Origin: Gossypium raimondii
Lineage: Eukaryota > Streptophyta > Magnoliopsida > Malvales > Malvaceae
Direction: 5' to 3'
Assembly: GCF_025698545.1 (NCBI RefSeq)
Contig: NC_068567.1
Location: 3,472,001-3,536,000 of the forward strand
DNA: 64,000 nt
This document shows positions 10,688 to 21,045 of this stretch, one piece after another. Positions within the stretch are counted from its first letter, which is position 1. Every line of letters starts with the position of its first letter. Both the position numbers and the translations under genes were made by a program. Below the pieces are notes generated by a model. The model saw only the letters and a program-made list of their open reading frames with translations. It made no database searches and was not told the DNA's origin.

Positions 10688-11560
10688 ATGGTTTCAGGGT
10701 GAGGCATGTGCTCCAAAAGGGTAGCGGTGGATGCAAGGCATCACATGCTGGGAAGGTTGGCTTCCATATTGGACAAGGAGTTGTTGAATGGCCAAAAAGT
10801 AGTGGTGGTGAGATGTGAAGAGATATGCATGTGGGGTGGATTGGTTAGCCAGAAGATGAATCTCATGAGGTTTCTTAGGGAGCGTATGAACACTGATCTT
10901 GCGTACCATTCGCGGGTGTGTTTTTCTTTTCGAGAGTCTTTTTTCCCTTTTAGTGTGTTTTCATAGTTCTTTATTTGGTCTGTGAATGAAAAGGATGGAA
11001 ATTTCTGGGTTTTTGATGCTTGGTAATTTAGGAAGCCTTTATTATAAACTTTTTGAGAGATTTTTTTCTATTTATTTGAAGTTCTATGATTTGGATATTG
11101 GAATATATATTGCAAAAGAACCAATGGAATCTGCGTGTTTAGTTGTGTTTGATATCAAAATTAATAATGAGAGTTTGCTATTGATTTTTCTTGTTAGAGA
11201 TCTGTGTGTTTTGTTATAGTTGGTTATTGGTAAAATGTAGGGACGAAGTGAAAGAGAGTAGAATGAGTGTGCTTGAGGTTATTATTGTTGGATTGAGAGA
11301 AAACTAATAGCTGAGAAAGTCTATGAATTTTATGGTGCAAAGGCAATGCTTTTGGCTTCAGCATATATGAAGTGAAGTATATAACTGGCTTCATTTGGAC
11401 TTTCCTTATGGTAATTGATATTTGCTTTGATTGCAGGATGATTCCTCGCAAAGACTAAGCACGGAGTGGCAGCTTTCGCTGGTGTGAATTGAAGGCTTAT
11501 GAGGGGATTCTTGCACCATATGATAAGACTAAGAGAATGGTTATTCCTGATGCTCTCAAG
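10688..11560 (+). pseudogene. RPL13A: Ribosomal protein L13a pseudogene (unit A)
   Basis: Exon 1 (10688-10915) encodes [33 protein letters not shown] and [10 protein letters not shown], characteristic of eukaryotic uL13 (L13a). Exon 2 (11437-11560, after a TTGCAG acceptor) continues with MIPRKTK, then [15 protein letters not shown]. The intron is retained, so the copy arose by DNA duplication rather than retroposition. Codon 5 of the natural start is TGA (MVSG then stop). The end of exon 1 carries a deletion, exon 2 has indels after MIPRKTK, and the third exon is missing. It cannot encode the ribosomal protein. Confidence 0.88.
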
Positions 11561-11716
11561 TTTTGCAGTAGTTGGTTTCTTTCGTGGAATTTAGAATTTC
11601 GTTTTCTTACTTGCTTCTGTGGATAGTTAGTCATGCTCAATGTTTTTTAAATTGGTGGAGAAAATAGCATTACCCTGGAGTAAATATGAAATATAACATT
11701 GAACGCTTTTATGTAG

Positions 11717-11819
11717 GTTATCCAACATTGAATGCTTAGGACTTGGTTTGGAGCTTCAGGAACTACTGATGAAGAAGTTTATGAAGACATCAAAAGAGTC
11801 ATTTCATTGGTTTGGCAGT
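11717..11819 (+). other. Exon-like conserved fragment, unrecognised
   Basis: The segment follows a TTATGTAG acceptor-like site and is bounded on the right by a CAG. One frame reads TTDEEVYEDIKRVISLVW, another ECLGLGLELQELL. I do not recognise the family. Copies occur at about 19858-19961, 28339-28437 and 43773-43880 with different indels, so it is a duplicated gene scrap with no intact ORF. Confidence 0.4.
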
Positions 11820-12686
11820 TCTAGGACTTGGTTGTCCTTTACTCAGAGCCAGAGCAGGTAGGTTCTGTTTTTACTTGGCTGTTTGTGATTGATGTTTGTT
11901 GCACCTTTTCCCCTCTCTTTTGTAACTGTATTGTAGCTTTGGGTCAGTGGTTGGGCTATGAATTTATGAATATCAAACTGTTGTGTCTGGTCAACATTGC
12001 AGACTCCTCGAATTGTCTCCTTACCGTCTGAGTCTTACAACCTACCAAGACAACACCGAACCAAACCTTCCGCATACAGAAGAAAAACATTCCTTGCAAT
12101 AAAATTAAAATTGATACAAAAACTACAACATCCATAGGGAAGCATCAAAACACTTCAAAAAGATAACCACAATGACACTTGCGTACACCACAGCTCATAA
12201 CACAAATCGAAAAAGAGATCAACTTCAAGACATCATCTCATGTTATCAATTTGTGAGCATCCTTTAGAAATTAAATAAACACCATAAAAGAAGCATCCAA
12301 CAAATTGGCAGCAATGCAGTAACTGCAAACCTATTGCCTCCGTGACTCTTTAATTACAACCCCAAATATCATATGCCAAAACAAGGAGCAACATCAAAAT
12401 CTTCATAATTAAACACTCTTGAAAGTTGCCTACACACCCTCTTTACTCATCCTTAGGTTAAAACATGTTCTTATCACCCCTAAACACCACCAGTCAAAAT
12501 CATATCTTACTCGAGTTGAAAACACCTCCTAGTTGAAGAGAAGACAATCGAAATCATCCTTAACCCACCAACCCTTATCCAACATCGATCAAGAGGACAC
12601 TAAACATGATTCCATAATAAGCTTGTTAAAATCCCTCAAGAAAGGAAAGCCGGATCAGCAGCATTCAACAGTGTTCCTCATCAGTT
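11820..12686. other. Duplicated spacer, no recognisable gene
   Basis: The region is collinear with 19962-20818 and, apart from the retrotransposon insertion, with 28438-28989 plus 39809-40104. This copy preserves both retrotransposon empty sites of the other units: 'caaggagcaacatc' near 12385 here, and 'ttgttgcctaat' near 12900 just beyond. These allow the insertions in units B and C to be defined exactly. Confidence 0.6.
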
Positions 12687-12740
12687 ATGGCCGTCGATGA
12701 TGAACCTCAGCCCCCTCAGCCTTACGAGTTCACATCCTGA
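12687..12740 (+). other. 17-codon conserved ORF (MAVDDEPQ...), unit A
   Basis: A short ORF reading MAVDDEPQPPQPYEFTS. The ORF and its length are kept in the unit copies at 20819-20872 and 40105-40158, with two to three substitutions. It may be the start of a first exon of a lost gene, a leader peptide, or chance. No Ribo-seq or homology support is available from the sequence alone. Confidence 0.25.
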
Positions 12741-13377
12741 TTTCGCTTGGATTTCGTTTCGATGATAGTTTTTAGAGACGATTTGTGTTCAGTCACATTC
12801 TTTAGTTCTGGAGTTCTCTACTAAATCAGTTACATTCTTTCTAATGTTCTTTCTAGGAAAATCTTGTCATATACATGCTCAACCATTAGGGAATTTGACT
12901 TTGTTGCCTAATTTCTTTTTGTTGATGTTCTCAATTCTTTTCATATTTTTTTTAAATCATATATATATAGGTTACAACAATGTGGCATAGCTTTTAAATC
13001 ATTATTTGTCACGATAATAATATTTAGCATGTTGATTATATTTAAAAATTAATTCAAGATAAATTCCTTATAAATATTGTCATGTAATTGTTGATGCTCT
13101 AAATGTTGATATGCATGAATATATTAAATATGCACTAAAAATGTAAAATTAAAATTAATTATAAGAAATATAAACTATAAAGCAAATTGAAGCAAATATA
13201 TAGTAAAATTTTCAACTTAAAATATATATTTAAAACTTAAAGTATATTATTAAAGACGCATTTTAATAAAGATTGATTAAAGTAAATATATTTCAAATTT
13301 TTAATTAATTTAAACAAAATCAATTATAAAAAAATTATTATTTTCTTTTTCAAACCCTAACAAATTTATGGGAAAAT
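12741..13377. other. AT-rich spacer upstream of DC1 copy 13563
   Basis: A very AT-rich stretch collinear with 22733-23200 and 40315-40725. No ORF or RNA gene is visible. The 'ttgttgcctaatttc' at about 12900 is the uninterrupted form of the solo-LTR target site in unit B. Confidence 0.5.
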
Positions 13378-13562
13378 TGAATGTTCCATATTCGTATCCT
13401 TAGAATGGAAATGCTGGGGTATTATGGGAAAAGAAATATTGACAAATAGTCTCACAAGTCAAGGACGAAAATGATTCTTCTCTTTAAGGACAAAAGCAAG
13501 ACCTAAGAAAGTATACCATAAAGCGTGGAGTAAAGTGAAGCAAACTCGAGGGTTTTCTTGTA
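13378..13562 (+). promoter_or_regulatory. Conserved DC1 leader/proximal promoter block
   Basis: About 185 bases before the ATG are conserved in front of the DC1 copies at 1123, 13563, 23392, 40913 and 44733. They include 'gtataccacaaag' and 'ggagtaaagtgaagcaaa', and end 'ttttcttgta' just before ATG. In the 44733 copy the homology is limited to the last ~110 bases, which sets the minimal shared block. The 6006 gene lacks it. It is probably the 5' UTR plus core promoter; no convincing TATA box is placed. Confidence 0.45.
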
Positions 13563-15646
13563 ATGGATGTGAGTGAGTGTGAGAGTAGGACAGAGGGGGA
13601 AACCGTGGAACTTCAACATTTCAGTCATCCACATCCTTTGGTCTCCTTCAAATATCAGACTGTTGCACGCGAAGAAGTAGACCCAGAAGCAGCTCTTTGC
13701 CTTGGGTGTGAGAAACCTGTAGAGGGCTGGAGCTATGGCTGCAATCAATGTGAGTTTTATCTTCACAAGGGATGTGCTGAGTTAGACTTAGCCCCCAAGA
13801 TTCAGCATCCCTTCCACCCCGAACACCCTCTCACTCTTCTGCCAAAATCACCTTATTCTGGGGGCTTAACCGCGTGCAGTTTTTGTGGTAAGAATTTTGA
13901 GGGATTTGTTTATAATTGTTTTGATTGTGAGTTCGATCTGCACATCAATTGTGCTTTGCTTCAATCATCCATTGCTACAAATTTTCCTCATTCTTTGCAC
14001 CACCATCCTTTACACTTCATTCAAAACCATAACGAGGAAGTTGAGCGCGATTGCTCCGGATGTCAGAAACCATTATCTGGTCCAATTTACCATTGTTTAG
14101 ATTGTTCTTATCCTACATTCTTTACTCTTCATAAGGAATGCGTTGAACTACCCCTAGAAATTAATCACCCCTGTGACCGTAAGCATCCCCTTACTCTTTT
14201 GCCTCAACGACCTGCACATCCCGAGAAATGTAGTTGCTATTTGTGCAAAATCCAATGGAGCGGGTTTGTTTATTCCTGCTCGCTTTGCAACTTTGAGCTT
14301 TCAGTTGATTATATTTTTTCACCACCAACAATCACCAATGCAAGCCATGAACACCCGTGGATGCTTATATCCAAAAAAATGTCATTTATTTGTGATTTTT
14401 GTGGCATTGTCGGAGATCACTCTCCCTATCTTTGTGCTACATGCAACCTTGCTGTACACAAGAATTGCATTTCATTGCCACGCAACATCAGGATAACACG
14501 ACATTGTCACGTGATTTGTTTTTCATATTCTTTTCAACAAAATCAAGTTGAAGATTGTATGTGCAGAATTTGTTTCACGGAAGTTGATACAAGTTATGGT
14601 AGGTATTGTTGTTCTGCTTCTGGTTGTGATTATATTGCTCATGCACATTGTGCAACCAATAAATCAATTTGGGATGGAACAATTATCAAGGAAGGCTATG
14701 ATGAGAGGCTTGGACCTTCGAATTTGATCACTGATGTTATTGAACAAATAAGTATTGAAGAGATTATGGTAGCAAGTAAGATCAAACATTCCTACCATCA
14801 TCATAATTTAAGACTCACTTTTAGTGGTGAGATCAAAGATGATAGCCAGTGTGATGGGTGCATGAGGCCTATATCAACTCCTTTTTATAGTTGTGAGCAA
14901 TGCAAGTTCTTTCTCCACAAAGATTGCGTTGAATTGCCTAAAGAAATGCCACACCCATTTCACAAGCATTTGCTTACTCTCTCAAACTCCCACGATGAGA
15001 ATGGTTGTTCATGGTGCACTACTTGCCGTCGTCTGTATCAAGGATTTAGGTACAGATGCTACAAAGGAGATTGCTACTTCGAAATTGACATTCAATGTAT
15101 GTTATTGTCGGACACCTTGAAGCACCCAAGTCATGAGCATTCACTCGTTCTTGTCCACAACGAGGGAACGAGCTGCAGTGCTTGTTTCAAAAATTTACTA
15201 TCAATGGATGTTGCATATAGATGCATGAAGCGCTGTGATTTTAGTTTAGATGTAGGTTGTGCATCACTACCACTCACTGCTTGGTACAAGTATGACAGGC
15301 ATGCTCTTACATTGACTTTTTCTGATGATTCTGAGCCTTCTCAACTTTACTGCGATCTCTGCGAGAAAGAAAGCCAAATTGTTGGTTTTACTACTGTGCT
15401 GATTGTGATAACTCTCTTCATCTCAATTGTGCTCTTGGGGATCTCCCATATATGAAGCTTGGGAACAAAATCAAAGGTACAGGTCATCGACATCCACTCA
15501 CTGTTGTGAAAAACATCTGGAATTGCCCTCCATGTAAGGTATGTGGTGAGGTTTGCAATGGACAGGCCCTAGAATGTAAAGAATTTGAATGCAACTTTAC
15601 CGTCCATTCGGTTTGCTGTTGGTTTCTCTATGAATCATCTGAATGA
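13563..15646 (+). pseudogene. DC1 protein gene with late frameshift
   Basis: The ORF from 13563 runs 630 codons through nine modules and most of the tenth. Near 15372 a 4-base deletion (codons for CEKE then SQIVGF, versus CEKEREPN in the other copies) shifts the frame, and translation ends at 15455 with a non-homologous hydrophobic tail. The missing last module is intact in another frame at 15452-15646 (MKLGNK to CCWFLYESSE). The truncated 630-aa product might still be made, so pseudogene status is likely rather than certain. The sequence is a mosaic: modules 3-7 resemble the 23392 copy, while modules 8-9 resemble the 6006 and 40913 copies. Confidence 0.85.
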
Positions 15647-16430
15647 TATTCCACTCAGTTTAAGAAACAGAGAAAGCACAATACGAGAGGTGTGTTGTGT
15701 TGTGTGGAAGGGTGTAGCAGATTTGGTAAAAATGGGTGATGGCCTTAGTTGTTGTATTTTGCATTATGTTATGTTTATGATAGTTGTTTGCGCAGTAGAA
15801 GGTTGTGTTAGATGAAACATGTATCTGTATCTTTCACTTTTTTATTTGATTCTTATCCTTTCAACTTTTATCTAAAATTATTGATGAGAAGAAAATATTT
15901 TTATTATCTTTCTATTCCTCCATTCTTAAAAATTGTGAGTGAATGTTAAGACCATGAAATGTATAAATGGTTTCTTAATTTTATTTATTTATAAATCTTA
16001 AATTTAAAATTTGAAGATCGAATTTGGTATATCTTATTATTTTTAAAAGTGAAAATATATGAAATTTGTGAAATAAATTGATCAAGATTTTGTGATCTTA
16101 AATCAACCAGTCATAAAAAAATGTACGTCTGTTTTAGTTTTAGAATTTAGATTAATTTTATATTACTTAATCAGTAAACATTTGTACTCCATATTCAAAA
16201 TAATATTATTATGCCTAAATTCTAGAAAATAATTTTTCTTTATTTTAGATTTTATCCTAAATTTTTGAATCTTCCACCAGATTTTATTGTAATTTCATTT
16301 TAAAGATAAATCAACATTTTTCACAACTTAAAAAGGAATAAAGTCAATTTAAGCAAAAAAATCCTTTTTTTTTCCCCTTTGCCCTCAAAATATCAAGAAA
16401 AACCCCCTTTCTTTTATTTTGGAAAGAAAG
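15647..16430. other. DC1 3' flank, intergenic
   Basis: The downstream flank is shared with the other copies (8046-8230 and 170-655). Near 16380-16430 it breaks directly into the middle of the next DC1 fragment without any start codon or leader. No gene is seen. Confidence 0.5.
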
Positions 16431-17116
16431 AGAAACCTGTAGAGGGCTGGAGCTATGCCTGCAATCAATGTCGGTTTTTTCTTCACAAGGGATGTGCTGA
16501 GTTAGAGTTAGCCCCCAAGATTCAGCATCCCTTCCACCCTCTCACTCTTCTGCCAAAATCACCTTATTCTGGGGGCATAACCGCGTACAGTTTGTTTGGT
16601 AAGAATTTTGAGGGATTTGTTTATAATTGTTTTGATTGTGAGTTCGATCTGCACATCACTTGTGCTTTGCTTCAATCATCCATTGCTGCAAATTTTCCTA
16701 ATTCTTTGCACCCCCATCCTTTACACTTCATTCAAAATCATAACAAGGAAGTCGAGCCTGATTGCCCGGGGTGTCGGAAACCAATATCTGGTCCATTTTA
16801 CCACTGTTCAGATTGCACTTGTCCTAAATTGTTTTAACCTTCATAAGGAATGTGCTGAACTACCCCTTGAGATTAATCACCCCTGTGACCGTAAGCATCC
16901 TCTTACTCTCTTGTCACAACCGCCTACTCATCCCAAGAAATGTAGTTGCTATTTGTGCAGAATCTATGCAACTTTGATCTTTCACTTGATAGTTTTCTTT
17001 TTTCACCACCAAAAATCACAGTTGCAAGTCATGAACACGCGTGGATGCTTGTATCTAGAAAAATGTGGTTTGTTTGTGATTTTTGTGGCACTGACGGAGA
17101 TCACTCCCCCTATTTG
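16431..17116 (+). pseudogene. DC1 internal fragment, pseudogene
   Basis: It begins abruptly at the codons for EKPVEGWSY of module 1 and carries modules 1-5 in pieces. The first frame ends after CSDCTCPKLF (stop near 16836). The second gives NLHKECAELPLEINHPC up to CYLCRI. A deletion then removes the QWKGFVYSCS segment, and a third frame reads ITVASHEHAWMLVSRKMWFVCDFCGTDGDHSPY. At about 17116 the sequence switches to the flank that precedes the long-TIR element. A Cys-to-Tyr change (SLFGKN in place of SFCGKN, with AY for AC) also removes zinc ligands. Both ends are recombination junctions. Confidence 0.9.
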
Positions 17117-17160
17117 TACCCTAAACTTAAACTTTGCCCTCGCACTACCCAGTTCAATCT

Positions 17161-18098
17161 AGGCTTAATATAAAAATTGCCCCCTAAATTATATTCATTT
17201 TCTCAGATAGGTATCTAAACCATTTTTTTGTCAAATTGAGTACTTAAAGTAATTTTTTCCCGCATTGGTACGCTGTTGCCTGTTAGTTCTCCCTTAGTCA
17301 ACCATTAGTCAACATTGTTCGATGTTCAATGATGATGTGGCCCAATAAGTAATAAGCACGTGGAAAAAAAGCCACATAAGTAAACCATCTCATTCTTTGT
17401 ATAAAAAAAGCCACATAAGTAAATCATCTCATAATTAAAAATAATATTAAGAAATATTTTCACACCCTGTTACTCTCCCACAGTCCCCTACCATCCTCAC
17501 CCAACCCTTTCCCTCTGCTAACCCTTCAATTATATTTTCATAAAAAAAAAATCCTCCTTTTTTTCTTCAACATTGATTCTTTGTCTCACAATTCCATTTA
17601 AATCCATCCACCACATGTTTGGGAAAATGACCCTCAAAAAAATAGATTTTAAGCCTGAAATTGGTGTTTTCCTTTTCATGTATTGGATTTGCTTTCTTAT
17701 AGTAGGATTATAAGTTTGTGGGTGAAGGTTTTGTATTTGTTAGTTTGGTTTAGTGGACTCTTAATTTTATTTATGGCCTTCTTCCAATTCGGAATTTTGT
17801 TTGTACTCTGAATCTCTAAAGTGCAAATAACCAAATTAAGCATCTTTAATGTACCAATTGGTTTGTGTCTTTTACAGAAAAATAAATTTTCTAATTTTTT
17901 TTTATTTTGCCACATGCCTATTAGTGATTGAGCCACATCATCATTGACTAAGTTGATTAATGGTTGACTAACGAAGGACTAACGAGGTACAAACGTAAGA
18001 AAAAATATGGTTTAGATACTCAAATTGATCAAAAAAGTGTTTAGGTAATTATTTAAGCAAATGAGTATATTTTAAAGGACAATTTTAATATTAAGCCT
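17161..18098. mobile_element. Non-autonomous transposon with long terminal inverted repeats (second copy)
   Basis: It starts AGGCTTAATATAAAAATTG and ends TTAATATTAAGCCT, with inverted arms and an interior like those of the 8916-9854 copy. The flanks (ttcaatct on the left, tcaacctat on the right) are the same as in that copy. This shows that it was copied with the unit rather than inserted independently. There is no coding capacity. Confidence 0.65.
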
Positions 18099-18564
18099 TC
18101 AACCTATAAATAGATTTATTTATAATTGATTTAATTTAATATGATCTAATTCAAATTAATTGTAAAACACATTTAATGACTTAATTTTTAGTCACAAATG
18201 ATAAACTTCTACAACATAGTTTTTAGTTCAAATTGGTACTTTCAAATAACTAAGTATTAATTTAGATAATAAAAATCAAATTCGGTATTAATTTAAATCA
18301 AGAAGCTAAGTTTAGGTACTTAATTTGACCAAAATACCAAATGGAACTTTGAATTCATGTTCAAGTACCTAATTGGAAAAACAAAACCTTAGGTATCAAT
18401 TTGAACTCTGAAGCTAAGTTCAAGTATCAAAATATATATTTCCCTTACTTTTCCAATCAATAATAATTCTAGTGATTATGTTGAAAGTAAACCTTAATTT
18501 TTGGTCACCGACAACCACAATCCTTTTTGCATTATTTCTCAATTTTTAGTTCATAAACGATCAA
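18099..18564. other. AT-rich spacer of duplicated unit B
   Basis: Collinear with 9855-10404 and containing no gene. A short deletion relative to unit A removes the 'accattgaatgctctc' part near 18456. Confidence 0.45.
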
Positions 18565-18815
18565 GAATACCTTTTTTTTTATAGTGATTATGTTGTGATT
18601 TCCTATAAAATTCTCTTTTTATTTGCAAGGAATCTACAACTCTAGTGTGAATCAGGGACATTGTCTTTGATCGCAGGGTGTTCGCCGAAATGCTTGACAC
18701 AAGCATGCCGGCGTGGGAAGCTATCAGCTCTGATGAACTTAAATCCCACCGCCTCTTCCATAGGCGCCAACATATGAATAACTATTCCTAAAACGAGGTC
18801 AGCCATGCCAATTCC
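18565..18815 (-). pseudogene. GSTU exon 2 fragment, pseudogene (unit B)
   Basis: This is the minus-strand GST C-terminal scrap equivalent to 10405-10640, with the same break against the RPL13A leader and the same frameshift after the codons for KDNVPD. It is a duplicate of an already broken fragment. Confidence 0.75.
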
Positions 18816-18865
18816 ATTAAAAAGAGGCCTAAGCTAAGCTACCAAGCAAAGAGGAAGAAGAAAAG

Positions 18866-19795
18866 ATGGTTTCAGGGTGAGGCATGGGCTCCAAAAGGGT
18901 AGCGGTGGATGCAAGGCATCACATGCTGGGAAGGTTGGCTTCCAGATTGGCATGGTCTCATCCAGTTTCCTGCTCCTCTAACACCCTCTGGCGTACCATT
19001 CGTGGGTGCGTTTTTCTTTTCGAGAGTTTTTTTTCCCTTTTAGTGTGTTTTCGTAGTTCTTTATTTGGTCTGTGAAGGAAAAGGATGGAAATTTCTGGGC
19101 TTTTGATGCTTGGTAATTTAGGAAGCCTTTATTATAAACTTTTTGAGAGATTTTTTCTATTTATTTGAAGTTCTATGATTTGGATATTGGAATATATATT
19201 GCAAAAGAACCAAAGGAATCTGTGTGTTTAGTTATGTTTGATATCAAAATTAATAATGAGAGTTTGCTATTGATTTTTCTTATTAGAGATCCGTGTGTTT
19301 GTTATAGTTGGTTATTGGTAAAATGTAAGGACGAAGTGAAAGAGAGTAGAATGAGTGTGCTTGAGGTTATTATTGTTGGATTGAGAGAAAACTAATAGCT
19401 GACAAGGTCTATGAATCTTATGGTGCAAAGGCAATGCGTTTGGCTTCAGCATATATGTAGTGAAGTATATAACTGGGCTTCATTTTGACTTTTCTTATGG
19501 TAATTGATAGTTGTTTTGATTGCAGGATGATTCCTCGCAAAGACTAAGGACGGAGTGGCAGCTTTCGCTGGTTTGAAATTGAAGGCTAATGAGGGGATTC
19601 CTGCACCATATGATAAGACTAAGAGAATGGTTATTCCTGATGCTCTCAAGTTTTGCAGTAGTTGGTTTCTTTCGCGGAATTTAGAATTTGGTTTTCTTAC
19701 TTGCTTCTGTGGATAGTTAGTCATGCTCAATGTTTTTATTGTTCTTTCGGTTTTTTTAAATTAGGGTTTTGAGGTTTCAGAAAGGAGACAAATTG
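18866..19795 (+). pseudogene. RPL13A: Ribosomal protein L13a pseudogene (unit B)
   Basis: Exon 1 (18866-19005) keeps [17 protein letters not shown] but has lost the [18 protein letters not shown] section by deletion, joining directly to codons near WRTIRG. Exon 2 (19526-19650) has [16 protein letters not shown] third exon start (about 19765-19795, VLRFQKGDK, compare VLRLQKGHK in the family) survives only here and, weakly, near 43690. The codon-5 TGA stop is shared with the other two copies. Confidence 0.87.
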
Positions 19796-19857
19796 GTGGA
19801 GAAAATAGCATTACCCTGGAGTAAATATGAAATATAACATTGAACGCTTTTATGTAG

Positions 19858-19961
19858 GTTATCCAACACGCTGAATGCTTAGGACTTGGTTTGGAGCTTT
19901 AGGAACTACTGATTAAGAAGTTTATGAAGACATCAAAAGAGTCATTTCATTGGTTTGGCAG
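19858..19961 (+). other. Exon-like conserved fragment (unit B)
   Basis: Equivalent of 11717-11819 after a TATGTAG acceptor-like site. Here one frame reads VIQHAECLGLGLEL, while the other has a stop (TTD followed by TAA). Family not recognised. Confidence 0.35.
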
Positions 19962-21045
19962 TTCTAGGACTTGGTTGTCCTTTACTCAGAGCCAGAGCAG
20001 GTAGGTTCTGTTTTTACTCGGCTGTTTGTGATTGATGTTTGTTGCACCTTTTCCCCTCTCTTTTTGTAACTGTATTGTAGCTTTGGGTCAGTGGTTGGGC
20101 TATGAATTTATGAATATCAAACTGTTGTGTCTGGTCAACATTGCAGACTCCTCGAATTGTCTCCTTACCATCTGAGTCTTACAACCTACCAAGACAACAC
20201 CGAACCAAACCTTCCGCATACAGAAGAAAAACATTCCTTGCAATAAAATTAAAACTGATACAAAAACCACAACATCCCAAAACACCTCAAAAAGATAACC
20301 ACGACGACACTTGCATACACCACAGCTCATGACACAAATCGAAAAAGAGCTCAACTTCAAGACATCATCTCATGTTATCAATTTGTGAGCATCCCTTAGA
20401 AACTAAATAAACACCATAAAAGACGCATCCAACAAATTGGCAGCAATGCAGTAACAGCAAACCTATTGCCTCTGTGAGTCTTTAATTACAACCCCAAATA
20501 TCATATACCAAAGCAAGGAGCAACATCAAAACCTTCATAATTAAACACTCTTGAAAAGTTGCCTACACACCCTTTTTACTCATCCTTAGGTTAAAACATG
20601 TTCTTATCACCCCTAAACACCACCAGTCCAAATCATATCTTACTCGAGTTGAAAAACCTCCTAGTTGAAGAGAAGACAATCGAAATCATCCTTAACCCAC
20701 AAACCCTTATCCAACATCGATCAAGAGGACACTGAACATGATTCCATAATAAGCTTGTTAAAATCCCTCAAGAAAGGAAAGCTGGATCAGCAGCATTCAA
20801 CAGTGTTCCTCATCAGTTATGGCGGTCAATGATGAACCTCAGCCCCCTGAGCCTTTCGAGTTCACATCCTGATTTCGCTTGGATTTCATTTCGATGATAG
20901 TTTTTAGAGATGACTTGTGTTCCGTCACATTCTTTTGTTCAGGAGTTCTCTACTAATCAGTTACATTCTTTCTTATGTGCTTTCTATTTGTACGGAAAAT
21001 CTTGTCATATACATGCTCAACCATTAGGGAATTCAATTTTGTTGC
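19962..21045. other. Duplicated spacer of unit B
   Basis: Collinear with 11820-12905. It contains the 17-codon ORF at 20819-20872. It ends at the solo LTR insertion, with the left copy of the GTTGC duplication at 21041-21045. No other gene is seen. Confidence 0.55.
20819..20872 (+). other. 17-codon conserved ORF, unit B
   Basis: Same frame and length as 12687-12740, reading MAVNDEPQPPEPFEFTS. The acidic/proline character and the FEFTS end are retained. No function is assigned. Confidence 0.22.

Noticed and set aside
10986..11219. ORFs in the RPL13A intron (about 77-106 codons)
   Set aside because: They lie between the recognised exon 1 donor and exon 2 acceptor, and their length varies among the three copies through indels.
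20100..20360. Minus-strand 86-codon ORF with hydrophobic run
   Set aside because: The equivalent places in units A and C do not keep the frame, and it has no start context or homology.
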